Assembly: GCF_004331345.1 (NCBI RefSeq)
Contig: NZ_SJJZ01000003.1
Span: 992,001-1,056,000 of the forward strand
Length of the DNA: 64,000 bases
Origin: Kribbella soli
GTDB lineage: Bacteria; Actinomycetota; Actinomycetes; Propionibacteriales; Kribbellaceae
Direction of reading: 5' to 3'
Shown here piece by piece: positions 32,480 to 40,438 of the stretch. The translations under genes were made by a program, and so were the position numbers. The notes beneath the pieces are model-generated. The model made no database searches and was not told the DNA's origin. It was given only the letters and a program-made list of their open reading frames with translations. Within the stretch, counting starts at the first letter, position 1. Each line of letters opens with the position of its first letter.

Positions 32480-33471
32480 CAGCGAGCCACTCCCTTCGGC
32501 GGTTGGTGCAGACGGGCCGCGACATGCCGGTAGGCGAGCACGAACCGCACGGTGTCGGCGACCCAGTCGCGGTCGGTCCGCAGCACCAGGTGCCCCGCAC
32601 CTACCCTACGCAGGGCGGCCCGCGTTCGTTCCCGCTGCGCGAGCGCGGCCATCCCGAACGCCTCCCGGACCTTACGCCGCCGGGTGTCGATCTCGCGCAC
32701 CTCGCCGGTCTCCGGGTCACCGATCGTGACGACACCGATGTTCGGCAGCTCCAGCTCCCGCGGGTCGACGATCTCGACCGCCAGCACCTGGTGCTGCGCG
32801 GTCAGCTTGCGCATCGCGCGCTCCCAGGACGGCTCGATCTGGCTGGCCACCTCGCCGTCCTGCGGGGTGAGGAAGTCGGAGACGACCACGCGCAGTCCAC
32901 GCTTACGCTGCGTCCGCGCCATCGACTCGAGCGCCGCGGCCAGGTCGCTGCGGTGCGCCTCCTCGTCGCCGTTGAACTGCTCGGCCAGCAGCGCGCGCAG
33001 CAGGCCGTAGAGCGCGAGCCGCCCGGACCGTGCCGGCCAGCGGCGCAGCGCCGAGTCGCGCAGCATCAGCCCGCCGAACCGGTCGCCGAGCCGGTGGGTC
33101 AGGAACCCGACCGTGGCGACGGCCGCGACCGCGAGCTCCCGCTTCTCGAGCGTCGACGTACCGAAGTCCATCGAGCCGGACAGGTCCACCAGCGCCCAGG
33201 TCTCCAGCTCACGGTCCGCGATCAGGTCGCGGACGTGCGGAACCGTGGTACGCGCGGTGACCGCCCAGTCCATCCGCCGTACGTCGTCGCCGACCTGGTA
33301 CTCACGCGCCTCGGCGAGCTCGGTGCCCGGCCCCGGCAGCAGGCCGAGGTGCTCCCCGTGCAGGTAGCCCTCGAGCCGCCGTACGACGGTCAGCTCCAGC
33401 CGCCGCAACGCACGCTCGGGGGCGAGCTGCGAGATCGTCATCGCAACTCGTGGATCTGGGCGGTTGGGCAC
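32479..33471 (-). CDS. DUF58 domain protein
   Basis: The 330-residue soluble protein has the DUF58 core (GTELAEAREYQVGDDVRRMDW) and a VWA-like fold starting at LVDLSGSM. The GTG start at 33471 shares one base with the moxR stop (TAGTG) and has GGAG 8 bp before it; ATG at 33441 would be 10 residues shorter. Its function is tied to the MoxR ATPase upstream and the VWA protein downstream. Confidence 0.88.
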   Translation of the reverse strand: MPNRPDPRVAMTISQLAPERALRRLELTVVRRLEGYLHGEHLGLLPGPGTELAEAREYQVGDDVRRMDWAVTARTTVPHVRDLIADRELETWALVDLSGSMDFGTSTLEKRELAVAAVATVGFLTHRLGDRFGGLMLRDSALRRWPARSGRLALYGLLRALLAEQFNGDEEAHRSDLAAALESMARTQRKRGLRVVVSDFLTPQDGEVASQIEPSWERAMRKLTAQHQVLAVEIVDPRELELPNIGVVTIGDPETGEVREIDTRRRKVREAFGMAALAQRERTRAALRRVGAGHLVLRTDRDWVADTVRFVLAYRHVAARLHQPPKGVAR

Positions 33472-34505
33472 TACACGAACTCCGGGCGGCCGGAGCCGTC
33501 GGCGCCGTCACGCCAGACCGGCTGCGGCGGCGGGACGGTGGCCAGGATCCGCTCGATCACGGCGCGCGGGTCGATGTTGTCCGCGACCGCGTCGAAGGTC
33601 AGGCCGAGCCGGTGCCCCATCACGTCCAGCGCGACGGTCTGGATGTCGCTCGGCAGCAGGTAGTCCCGGCCGTGGATCAGCGCCAGCGCCCGGCCGGCCG
33701 CGATCATGCCGAGGGTCGCGCGCGGGCTGACGCCGAGCTCGATGATCGGCTCCAGGTCGGGCAGGTGGAAGTCGGTCGGCGTCCGGGTCGCCATCACCAG
33801 GCGGACGGCGTACTCCGCGACCAGGTTGTGGACGAAGACCTGCTCCGCGGACCGCTGCAGCTCGAGGATCGTCTCCGGCTTCAGCACCTGCCGGGGCTCC
33901 GGCGGGTCGACGCTCATCCGGCGAAGGATCTCGAACTCCTCGTGACCGCGCGGATGCGGTACGTCGATCTTCACCAGGAACCGGTCCCGCTGCGCCTCGG
34001 GCAGCGGGTACACGCCCTCGGACTCGATCGGGTTCTGGGTCGCGATCACGATGAACGGCTTCGGCATCGGGAACGTCTGGCCGCCGATCGACACCTGCCG
34101 CTCGGCCATCAGCTCCAGCATCGCGGACTGCACCTTGGCCGGCGCGCGGTTGACCTCGTCGGCCAGCACGAAGTTCACGAACGTCGGGCCGAGCTCGATG
34201 TCGAAGGTCTCGCGGGTCTGCCGGTAGATCCGGGTGCCGACGATGTCGGACGGGACCAGGTCCGGGGTGAACTGGATCCGGGCGAAGGTGCCCCCGACCA
34301 CACTGGCGAAGGTCCGGACGGCGAGCGTCTTGGCAACGCCCGGAACGCCCTCGAGCAGGCAGTGCCCCTTGGCCAGCAGCGACACCATCAGGGTCTCGAC
34401 CATGTGCTCCTGGCCGACGATCACCCGCTTGACCTCGCCGACAGCCTCGCCGATCAGCCGGGACTGCTGGGCCACCGTTCCTGCCGGCACCGTCGTTTCG
34501 GTCAT
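33471..34505 (-). CDS. MoxR family AAA+ ATPase
   Basis: The 344-residue ATPase has Walker A GVPGVAKT at residues 53-60, Walker B VLADE around D116-E117 and the sensor region IATQNPIESEG. MoxR proteins act as chaperones that prepare metal-dependent or VWA-bearing partners. It is the first gene of a three-gene operon with overlapping stop and start codons. The region upstream holds a 21-bp hairpin shared with a divergent membrane-protein gene. Confidence 0.93.
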   Translation of the reverse strand: MTETTVPAGTVAQQSRLIGEAVGEVKRVIVGQEHMVETLMVSLLAKGHCLLEGVPGVAKTLAVRTFASVVGGTFARIQFTPDLVPSDIVGTRIYRQTRETFDIELGPTFVNFVLADEVNRAPAKVQSAMLELMAERQVSIGGQTFPMPKPFIVIATQNPIESEGVYPLPEAQRDRFLVKIDVPHPRGHEEFEILRRMSVDPPEPRQVLKPETILELQRSAEQVFVHNLVAEYAVRLVMATRTPTDFHLPDLEPIIELGVSPRATLGMIAAGRALALIHGRDYLLPSDIQTVALDVMGHRLGLTFDAVADNIDPRAVIERILATVPPPQPVWRDGADGSGRPEFV

Positions 34506-34653
34506 GCCTGTCCTTCCGGGGCCCGCACGCGGACCATGTCATTCCCCACTGTCTCCACCGCTCGCAACGCCAGCCCATTCCATCAGATCACCGGGGCCAG
34601 CGCCGCTACGCCCCGTCCCATCCTCCCCCGCCGCCCCAAATCCCGCCCCGCCT

Positions 34654-34714
34654 CACCTTGAGCACCCACCAACCAAATGTCCGGTCCGGAAACGGTTGGT
34701 GGGTGCTCAAGGTG
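34654..34714. repeat. 21-bp perfect inverted repeat with nested loop stem
   Basis: The left arm 34654-34674 and right arm 34694-34714 are exact complements. The 19-nt loop contains TCCG-GTC-CGGA. It lies between two divergent genes, so it is not a terminator; it could be a cruciform or regulatory element. Confidence 0.75.
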
Positions 34715-34757
34715 GGTTCGGCGACAGTGCTACCGGGGATGTGGTGGGATTGGGGTG

Positions 34758-35606
34758 ATGACTGCGACCGAATCCCAGCCGAAGGTGCAGCCGGAGGACC
34801 GGCCTGCGCTGGAGATTCCGGACGCCCTCCCGCTGCAGCCGGAGGATCCGCCGCGGGTCGGCGAGTTCTGGCTCCGCGGGCGGCTCGGCGCCAACGCGGC
34901 CGGCTACCTGTACACGGCCAGCTCCGAGGACGGCCGGGACGCGATCGTCGCGATGATGACCGAGGGATCGGCCGACGACGCCGCCGCCCGCGAGCGGTTC
35001 GTGAACGCCGTCGACGACCTGCCCGAGGACGCCGTACTCGCGCACAACGACTCCGACGACGACGATCTGGCGCTCTGGGTCGCGATCGGGCCGATCCGGA
35101 CCGACGACGGGTCCAGCGCGGCGTCCGACGAGCGGCTGATCGCGGAGCGCCGGGGCGAGGAGGTCCTGTCCGCGGTACTGATGGACAGGATCCCGCAGCC
35201 CGGGAAGCTCCGCGGACCGGACTTCCGGCACTACTGGGAGAACCGTCGGCGTCCCGGTCTGTTCCGGATCTGGCCGCTGCCGTGGCCGAACGTGCTGCGC
35301 CCGGCGTCGCGGTGGGCGCTGGCGCTCGCGCTGCTGACGATGGCCGTGATCATGGCGCTCGCGGTGTTCCTGGCGTGGCTGCTGTTCCGGCACGCGGCGC
35401 CGCTGGAGCCGGAGCCCGTCATCCCGACCCCGAGCGGGACCACGACGGTCACGGTGACCCCGACCACACCGCCGCCGGGGACCGGGACAGGTTCCGCCAC
35501 GCCGCCGACCGCCAGCCCGACGACGGCCACACCGAGCACCGGCATCCCGACGGTGGCGCCGTCGGGTTCGCCCGGTACGGCGACGAACCCGGGCGACAAG
35601 TTCTAG
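34758..35606 (+). CDS. Single-pass membrane protein with kinase-like glycine loop and Pro/Thr-rich tail
   Basis: The 282-residue protein begins with a stretch VGEFWLRGRLGANAAGYLYTA that copies the glycine-rich ATP loop of bacterial Ser/Thr kinases (GxLGxGxxGxVYxA). After about 100 residues there is no catalytic HRD or DFG, only an acidic linker, one membrane helix (about 196-222) and a Pro/Thr/Gly-rich extracellular tail. A truncated or pseudo-kinase is my reading; a chance resemblance is possible. ATG at 34758 is preferred over 34677, which lies inside the hairpin loop. Its end overlaps the next convergent gene by 4 bp. Confidence 0.75.
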   Translation: MTATESQPKVQPEDRPALEIPDALPLQPEDPPRVGEFWLRGRLGANAAGYLYTASSEDGRDAIVAMMTEGSADDAAARERFVNAVDDLPEDAVLAHNDSDDDDLALWVAIGPIRTDDGSSAASDERLIAERRGEEVLSAVLMDRIPQPGKLRGPDFRHYWENRRRPGLFRIWPLPWPNVLRPASRWALALALLTMAVIMALAVFLAWLLFRHAAPLEPEPVIPTPSGTTTVTVTPTTPPPGTGTGSATPPTASPTTATPSTGIPTVAPSGSPGTATNPGDKF

Positions 35607-35851
35607 TTCGCGTCCTCGCGCCTCAGCAGATTCAGTAGGCCGAGCAGGCTGATGACGGCCCAGCTGCCCTCCAGCAGCAGGAAGCCCCAGGACAACTGCA
35701 CGGCCGCGATCGTTGCCAGCACCCCCGATCCGATCAGGTTCAGGAGTTGGTACGTGATCGTGCGCTGCTGCAGCTTGCCTGCCTGGGCGGCCGCGAACGC
35801 GGCCAGAACGGTGAGCGCACCAACAATTTCGACGACATCGATCGCATGCAT
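35603..35851 (-). CDS. Small CBU_0592-type membrane protein
   Basis: The 82-residue protein consists of three hydrophobic helices and the loop KLQQRTITYQLLNLIGS, typical of a small bacterial membrane family named after Coxiella CBU_0592. Function unknown. A purine-rich site GGGAGGGGG precedes the ATG. The stop overlaps that of the convergent plus-strand gene. Confidence 0.75.
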   Translation of the reverse strand: MHAIDVVEIVGALTVLAAFAAAQAGKLQQRTITYQLLNLIGSGVLATIAAVQLSWGFLLLEGSWAVISLLGLLNLLRREDAN

Positions 35852-35940
35852 GGGACGACCCCCTCCCTGAGGGGCAAGGCGTCGTCGTCACAGACCGGGT
35901 ACGGCGCCGCTCGTCCGGGGAGCCGCTGAAACGCGAACTC

Positions 35941-36759
35941 CTACTCCCAGGATAGCAAGCGCAGGAACTCCGGGTCCTTCCAGAGCTGCTCCGGCACCGG
36001 CTGCCGGACGAGCGCGGCGTCGGCCCGGATCTCCGCGGGCGACGACGCCGCGATCAGCACCGACGTGACCGCTGAATGCCTGCTGGGGAAGGCGAGCGCC
36101 GCCTGCGGCAGCGAGACGCCGTACCGCTCGCAGACCGCCGAGAGCCGGCGCGCCTGGATGGTCTCCACCTGCAGCACCTGTGGCGTGAGTACGCCGGACA
36201 CGACCGCAGACACTCCGCGCGCGAGGCAACGATCCAGCAGCGGCCTGGCCGACTGGTCGAGCAGCTCGTATTGCGCGGTGAGCAGCACGCAGTCCAGTTC
36301 GACGTCCCGAACCAGCCGATCGAGCTCGCGCCAGTCGTCCGACACCGCCCCGAGTGCTTTGATCACGCCGTCGCGCCGCAGCCGATCGAGCACCGGGTAC
36401 GCCGCGTCGTCCTGCGCGAACACCAGATCGACGGCGAGACCGAGTCGCTCGCTGCTCGCCCGGATCGAGTCCTCCGGGTCGGCGCCGACCACCTTCGTCG
36501 ACACCAGGAACTCACCACGTGGCCGCCGCTGCAGCGCCGTACCGAGTCGTCGCTCGGAGTCGCCGTACGCCGGGGACGTGTCGAAGAACCTGATGCCGGC
36601 CTGGTACGCCGCGTCGACCGTCGCGACTGCCGTCTCGTCTGCGGTCCCGTCTCCTGGGTCCGCGTCTTGGTCGCCGAGATGTGAACCGCCGAGCCCGAAC
36701 CGTGGCGGCCGGAACCGGGCCGTGGAGCGGGGTGCGAGCACCTGGCTAGGTGCAGCCAT
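35941..36759 (-). CDS. Aldo/keto reductase
   Basis: The 272-residue protein has the barrel pattern of aldo/keto reductases: FGLGGSHLG at the first strand, FDTSPAYGDSERRLG with the catalytic Asp and Tyr, and STKV containing the catalytic Lys. The catalytic His is not at its usual place (FAQDD stands where HxxD is common), so activity is uncertain. ATG at 36759 is chosen because GGGGAGG lies 8 bp before it; GTG at 36768 is too close. Confidence 0.85.
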   Translation of the reverse strand: MAAPSQVLAPRSTARFRPPRFGLGGSHLGDQDADPGDGTADETAVATVDAAYQAGIRFFDTSPAYGDSERRLGTALQRRPRGEFLVSTKVVGADPEDSIRASSERLGLAVDLVFAQDDAAYPVLDRLRRDGVIKALGAVSDDWRELDRLVRDVELDCVLLTAQYELLDQSARPLLDRCLARGVSAVVSGVLTPQVLQVETIQARRLSAVCERYGVSLPQAALAFPSRHSAVTSVLIAASSPAEIRADAALVRQPVPEQLWKDPEFLRLLSWE

Positions 36760-36825
36760 AGCACTCACCTCCCCTGGTCGGTTACCTACCAGGATCAGGG
36801 CTCAGCTGCTTCTGCGCATCTCGAA

Positions 36826-39282
36826 CTAGCGACCGGATTCGTACAGGGACTGCACCTCCGCGTCGGTCAAGGCTCGGTCGTACAGGTGCACCTGGTCGAT
36901 CGTCCCGTCCAGGAAGTCGACCGGGTTGCCGCCGAACTTCGCCCGGCCGATCACGGTGTTGCCGGTCGAGCTGGAATCCAGCGTGCAGGCGGACTTGGCG
37001 GCGACGAGCTGACCGTCGACGTACAGCTTGAGCTCACCCTTGACCACGTCACGCACGCCGGTGACGTGGTACCACTGCCCCGGGTTCGGCTTCGTCGGCG
37101 ACAGCGCCCGGATGCCCGGGAAGCTCATTGCGAACCGTTGGTCCTGACCGGAGTACTGCAGGAAGAACGCACTGTCTCGATCGCCGTCCTGGCTGACGAA
37201 CGTCTGGAACGAGCCGTCGGCCTTGTTCAGCTTCACCCAGGCGCTGGCGGTGTAGTTCTTGCTGGTGTCGAGCAACGCCGCACCGGTGTCGGCGTGCTGG
37301 CCGGATCCGTTCAGCGCGAGGCCTTGGCCGTTCTTGCCCGGTCCGTAACCGGCGCCACCTTGCAGCGTCGCGTCGTTGTTGCCGACGGCATCTTCTCCGG
37401 ATCCGTCCAGCGGGTAGAAGTGGATGCCGTCGGCGCCGGGCGTGCCTGGGCCGGGATCCGGGGCTCCGGTGCCGCTTCCGTCGGCCTTGTCGATGATCCG
37501 CTGGTTGATCGTGCGGACCTGGGCGAAGTCCATCTTCGGCACCCGGCGGTCGTAGGTGAAGAAGCCGTTCAGCTCCCCCTCGACGTCGGTGATCTGGGTG
37601 TAGACCGAGCCGCTGATCCCACACTGTTGGGCGGATCTGAGCACATCGGTCTGGTTCTCGACGTACCTACGGGTGAGCGTCGCCGAGTCCGGCTCCATCT
37701 CGTACGCCGACCCGTCGCCGAACCACATGTGGTCGGGCACCTTCAGGCCGAACCCGCCGTGCTCACCGTCGACCGCCGCACGGTCGCTCGTCGGCGCCGT
37801 GGTCGCCGGGCCGAGGTAGGCGTGATAGTCGAGCAGGTCGCCGCGGCCGGAGTCGCCGTGCGAGTTGCAGCAGTTCACCCCGCTGTGGGCGTTGACCAGG
37901 CGGGACGGGTCCTGCGCCTTGACCGAGTCGGCGATCGCGCCGGTCTCAGTCCGGTCCCACTCGCCCCAGCCCTCGTTGAACGGCACCCAGACGGTGATCG
38001 AGGTGAAGCTCTTGTGTTCCTCGACCATCTCGTGCAGCTCGGACCTGAACTGGGTGCGCCACGGCTCGGGCATCGCGTCGGTCTTCGACGCCGGCATGTC
38101 CTGCCAGACCATCAGGCCGAGCTTGTCGGCCCAGTAGTACCAGCGGTCCGGCTCGACCTTGATGTGTTTGCGGACCGTGTTGAAGCCGAGTCGCTTGTGT
38201 TGTTCGAGATCGAAGCGAAGGGCCGCGTCGGTCGGTGCGGTGTTCAGTCCGTCCGGCCAGAAGCCCTGGTCGAGGGTGGACAGGTTGAACAGGATCCTCC
38301 CGTTCAGCGCCATCCGAAGTTTGCCGTCAGCACCTTTCTGCAGTCCGACCGAGCGCATCCCGGCGTACGAACCGATCTGGTCCACCATTTTGCCGCGGTC
38401 GAACAGCTTGACCTTGAGGTCGTAGAGGAACGGGTTGGCGGGCGACCAGGTCTTCGGGTTCGGGATCTTCAGCCGGAGTTCGGCGTCCGCCTTGCCTTTC
38501 ACCTGGCCGACCTGCCGGCGTCCGTCGTACGCCGTGACTTCGACGTCGAGCCCCGTCGGTCCGGAGGTGTCTGCGGTGACCTTAAGGGTCTGGTTCGGCA
38601 GGTCCGGCGTGATCTGGAGGCGGCTGATCGAGGCGGCGTTCACCGGCTCCATCCAGACGGTCCGCCAGATGCCGGAGCTGCCCTGGTAGAAGATGCCGTG
38701 GTCGCCGACCTCACGCTGCTTGCCGATCGGCTGGTACGTCTCGTCGGTGAGGTCCTCCGCCCAGACGATCAGCTCCTGCGGGCCCTTCGCGTGCAAGGCG
38801 TTGGTGACATCGACGTCGAAGCCGTCGTACCCGCCGCGGTGCGTGGCGACCTGACGCCCGTTGACCCAGACCTTCGCGTCGTAGTCGACCGCGCCGAAGT
38901 GCAGCACGAGCCGCTGGCCCTTCCAGTTGTCGGGGACCTGGAAGGTACGGCGGTACCACATGCGGTCCTCGTGCTTCTGCAGACCGGAGAGGGCGGACTC
39001 GATCGGGTACGGGACGAGCACCTTCTCGTCGAGCGTGCGCCCGAATGGCAGCTGCTCGTCGATTGCGGCGGGCGCCCACTCCCACAGGCCGTTGAGGTTG
39101 CGCCATTCGGGGCGGGTCAACTGCGGGCGCGGGTACTCGGGGAGAGCGTTCGTTGGCGAGACGTCGTCGGTCCACGGTGTGGTGAGGGGCGGTGTGCCAA
39201 CGTGCCAGTCGGGTGTCGCCTGAGCCGTTGGGACCAGGACAGCTGAGGCCACGAGGACTGCTGCGGTGAGGACTTTGAGCAC
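36826..39282 (-). CDS. Secreted GH2 glycoside hydrolase with C-terminal LamG domain
   Basis: The 818-residue protein starts with a signal peptide (about 22 residues, ending ...AQA). Next come the GH2 sugar-binding, Ig-like and barrel domains. The acid/base is E437 in VPFNEGWGEW and the likely nucleophile E568 in TQITDVEGE. A Gly/Pro linker near residue 615 leads to a concanavalin/LamG domain (NYTASAWVKL... to the end). It probably cuts a beta-linked galactoside, glucuronide or mannoside outside the cell. GTG at 39282 has AAAGGA before it. A LacI-like operator lies about 40 bp upstream. Confidence 0.9.
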   Translation of the reverse strand: MLKVLTAAVLVASAVLVPTAQATPDWHVGTPPLTTPWTDDVSPTNALPEYPRPQLTRPEWRNLNGLWEWAPAAIDEQLPFGRTLDEKVLVPYPIESALSGLQKHEDRMWYRRTFQVPDNWKGQRLVLHFGAVDYDAKVWVNGRQVATHRGGYDGFDVDVTNALHAKGPQELIVWAEDLTDETYQPIGKQREVGDHGIFYQGSSGIWRTVWMEPVNAASISRLQITPDLPNQTLKVTADTSGPTGLDVEVTAYDGRRQVGQVKGKADAELRLKIPNPKTWSPANPFLYDLKVKLFDRGKMVDQIGSYAGMRSVGLQKGADGKLRMALNGRILFNLSTLDQGFWPDGLNTAPTDAALRFDLEQHKRLGFNTVRKHIKVEPDRWYYWADKLGLMVWQDMPASKTDAMPEPWRTQFRSELHEMVEEHKSFTSITVWVPFNEGWGEWDRTETGAIADSVKAQDPSRLVNAHSGVNCCNSHGDSGRGDLLDYHAYLGPATTAPTSDRAAVDGEHGGFGLKVPDHMWFGDGSAYEMEPDSATLTRRYVENQTDVLRSAQQCGISGSVYTQITDVEGELNGFFTYDRRVPKMDFAQVRTINQRIIDKADGSGTGAPDPGPGTPGADGIHFYPLDGSGEDAVGNNDATLQGGAGYGPGKNGQGLALNGSGQHADTGAALLDTSKNYTASAWVKLNKADGSFQTFVSQDGDRDSAFFLQYSGQDQRFAMSFPGIRALSPTKPNPGQWYHVTGVRDVVKGELKLYVDGQLVAAKSACTLDSSSTGNTVIGRAKFGGNPVDFLDGTIDQVHLYDRALTDAEVQSLYESGR

Positions 39283-39319
39283 GGGTGTCGTCCTTTCGGG
39301 GCGGAGAAAGGCAAACCCA

Positions 39320-39333
39320 TGACAACGCTCTCA
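39320..39333. promoter_or_regulatory. LacI-type operator candidate before the GH2 gene
   Basis: TGACAACGCTCTCA is an imperfect palindrome of the form TGAnAnCG-nTnTCA with the central CG typical of LacI-family sites. It is more divergent from the CebR consensus than the two sites near 29.2 kb. Confidence 0.45.
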
Positions 39334-39361
39334 CCACAAAAGCGCAAGTGCTCGCGCATGA

Positions 39362-40438
39362 TCAAACATTGACGCAGACCGGGGAGGGCATGCTGAAGTC
39401 GCCGGTCTGCGTCAACGTGCCGGCCGTTTCGTCTACCGCAAACGTCACGACGTTGTTCGACTTCTGGTTGGCGACGAACAGCAGGCGTCCGGTCGGGTCG
39501 AACGCGGCATGCCGCGGCCAGTTCCCTCCACAGCTCGGCGTACCGACCAGCTCGAGGCCGGCCTCGTTGGTGCGGAAGATGGAGACGCTGTTGTGACCGC
39601 GGTTGGTCACGTAGACGAAGCTGCCGTCGGCAGAGATCACCACCTCACCCGGGTAGTTCTCCCCCGCACCGGTCGGGATCGAGTCGAGCACCGTGAGTAC
39701 GCCGTTGTCGTAGCCGCAGATCGTCACGGTGCTGTCGAGCTCGTCGGCGACGTAGGCGTACTTGCCCGACGGATGGAATACCAGATGCCGCGGCCCGGCG
39801 CCGGTCTTGACCTTCACCTGATGCTGCAGCGTGAGCCGCCCGGCAGCGAGCGTGTAGGTGTAGATCGAGTCGGTGCCCAGGTCAACGGCCAGCACGTACT
39901 CACCGACTTGCACCACCTGGTGCGCGTGCGGTTCCGGCCCGTCGTGCCGGACCAGGTCAGTTTGTTGCTCAAGGCTCCCATCTGCTGCGATCGGATGGAC
40001 CGCGATGTCGCCGGATCCGTAGTTCGCACTGAGCAGGTAGTCACCGACCTTGGCCAGGTGACACGGTCCGGATCCGTTGTTGGGTTGGCGATTCAGGACC
40101 TTCGGTGTGGCGGAGATGTCGATCGCCGTCACCGCGCCGGGGTTCTGCTCGTTCACGGCGTACAGGAAGTTGCCTTCCCGGATGACGAACGACGGGTTCG
40201 GTATACCGTCGATCGTCCCGGTCTTGGTGATCTTGCCTTCGGCGTCGTACGTCGCGATGCCGACGCCGGCGCCGTACGTGCCGAGATACAGCGTGCCTCC
40301 GGCCTCGCGGCTTGCTCTCCGACCGATCGCTTCCCCGTGGGACAGGCGTTCGCCGCCTGGCGCCTCCCAAGTTGCGGCCTGGTGGATCGGGACGAGGGCA
40401 GCGGTGAAGCCGAGGAATCCCCGGCGGCTGAGGTTCAC
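39362..40438 (-). CDS. Tat-exported beta-propeller lactonase (6-phosphogluconolactonase-like)
   Basis: The 358-residue protein has a twin-arginine signal (NLSRRGFLGFTAALV) and then a seven-bladed propeller of the lactonase type, with repeated motifs such as GSGPCHLA, GAGPRHLVFHPSGKYAYV and NWPRHAAFDPTGRLLFVAN. Cytoplasmic members hydrolyse 6-phosphogluconolactone; exported ones probably act on other lactones. GTG at 40438 overlaps the stop of the upstream hydrolase gene (GTGA), so the two are coupled. It belongs to the block of exported enzymes with GH2. Confidence 0.88.
   Translation of the reverse strand: MNLSRRGFLGFTAALVPIHQAATWEAPGGERLSHGEAIGRRASREAGGTLYLGTYGAGVGIATYDAEGKITKTGTIDGIPNPSFVIREGNFLYAVNEQNPGAVTAIDISATPKVLNRQPNNGSGPCHLAKVGDYLLSANYGSGDIAVHPIAADGSLEQQTDLVRHDGPEPHAHQVVQVGEYVLAVDLGTDSIYTYTLAAGRLTLQHQVKVKTGAGPRHLVFHPSGKYAYVADELDSTVTICGYDNGVLTVLDSIPTGAGENYPGEVVISADGSFVYVTNRGHNSVSIFRTNEAGLELVGTPSCGGNWPRHAAFDPTGRLLFVANQKSNNVVTFAVDETAGTLTQTGDFSMPSPVCVNV

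Noticed and set aside
34677..34757. N-terminal extension of the kinase-like membrane protein starting at 34677
   Set aside because: The start lies within the loop of the 21-bp hairpin and the added 27 residues are Cys/Arg-rich and unlike the rest. ATG at 34758 is a better start.
36886..39246. Plus-strand frame of 786 residues opposite the GH2 gene
   Set aside because: Antisense shadow; the minus strand has a signal peptide and the GH2 catalytic motifs.
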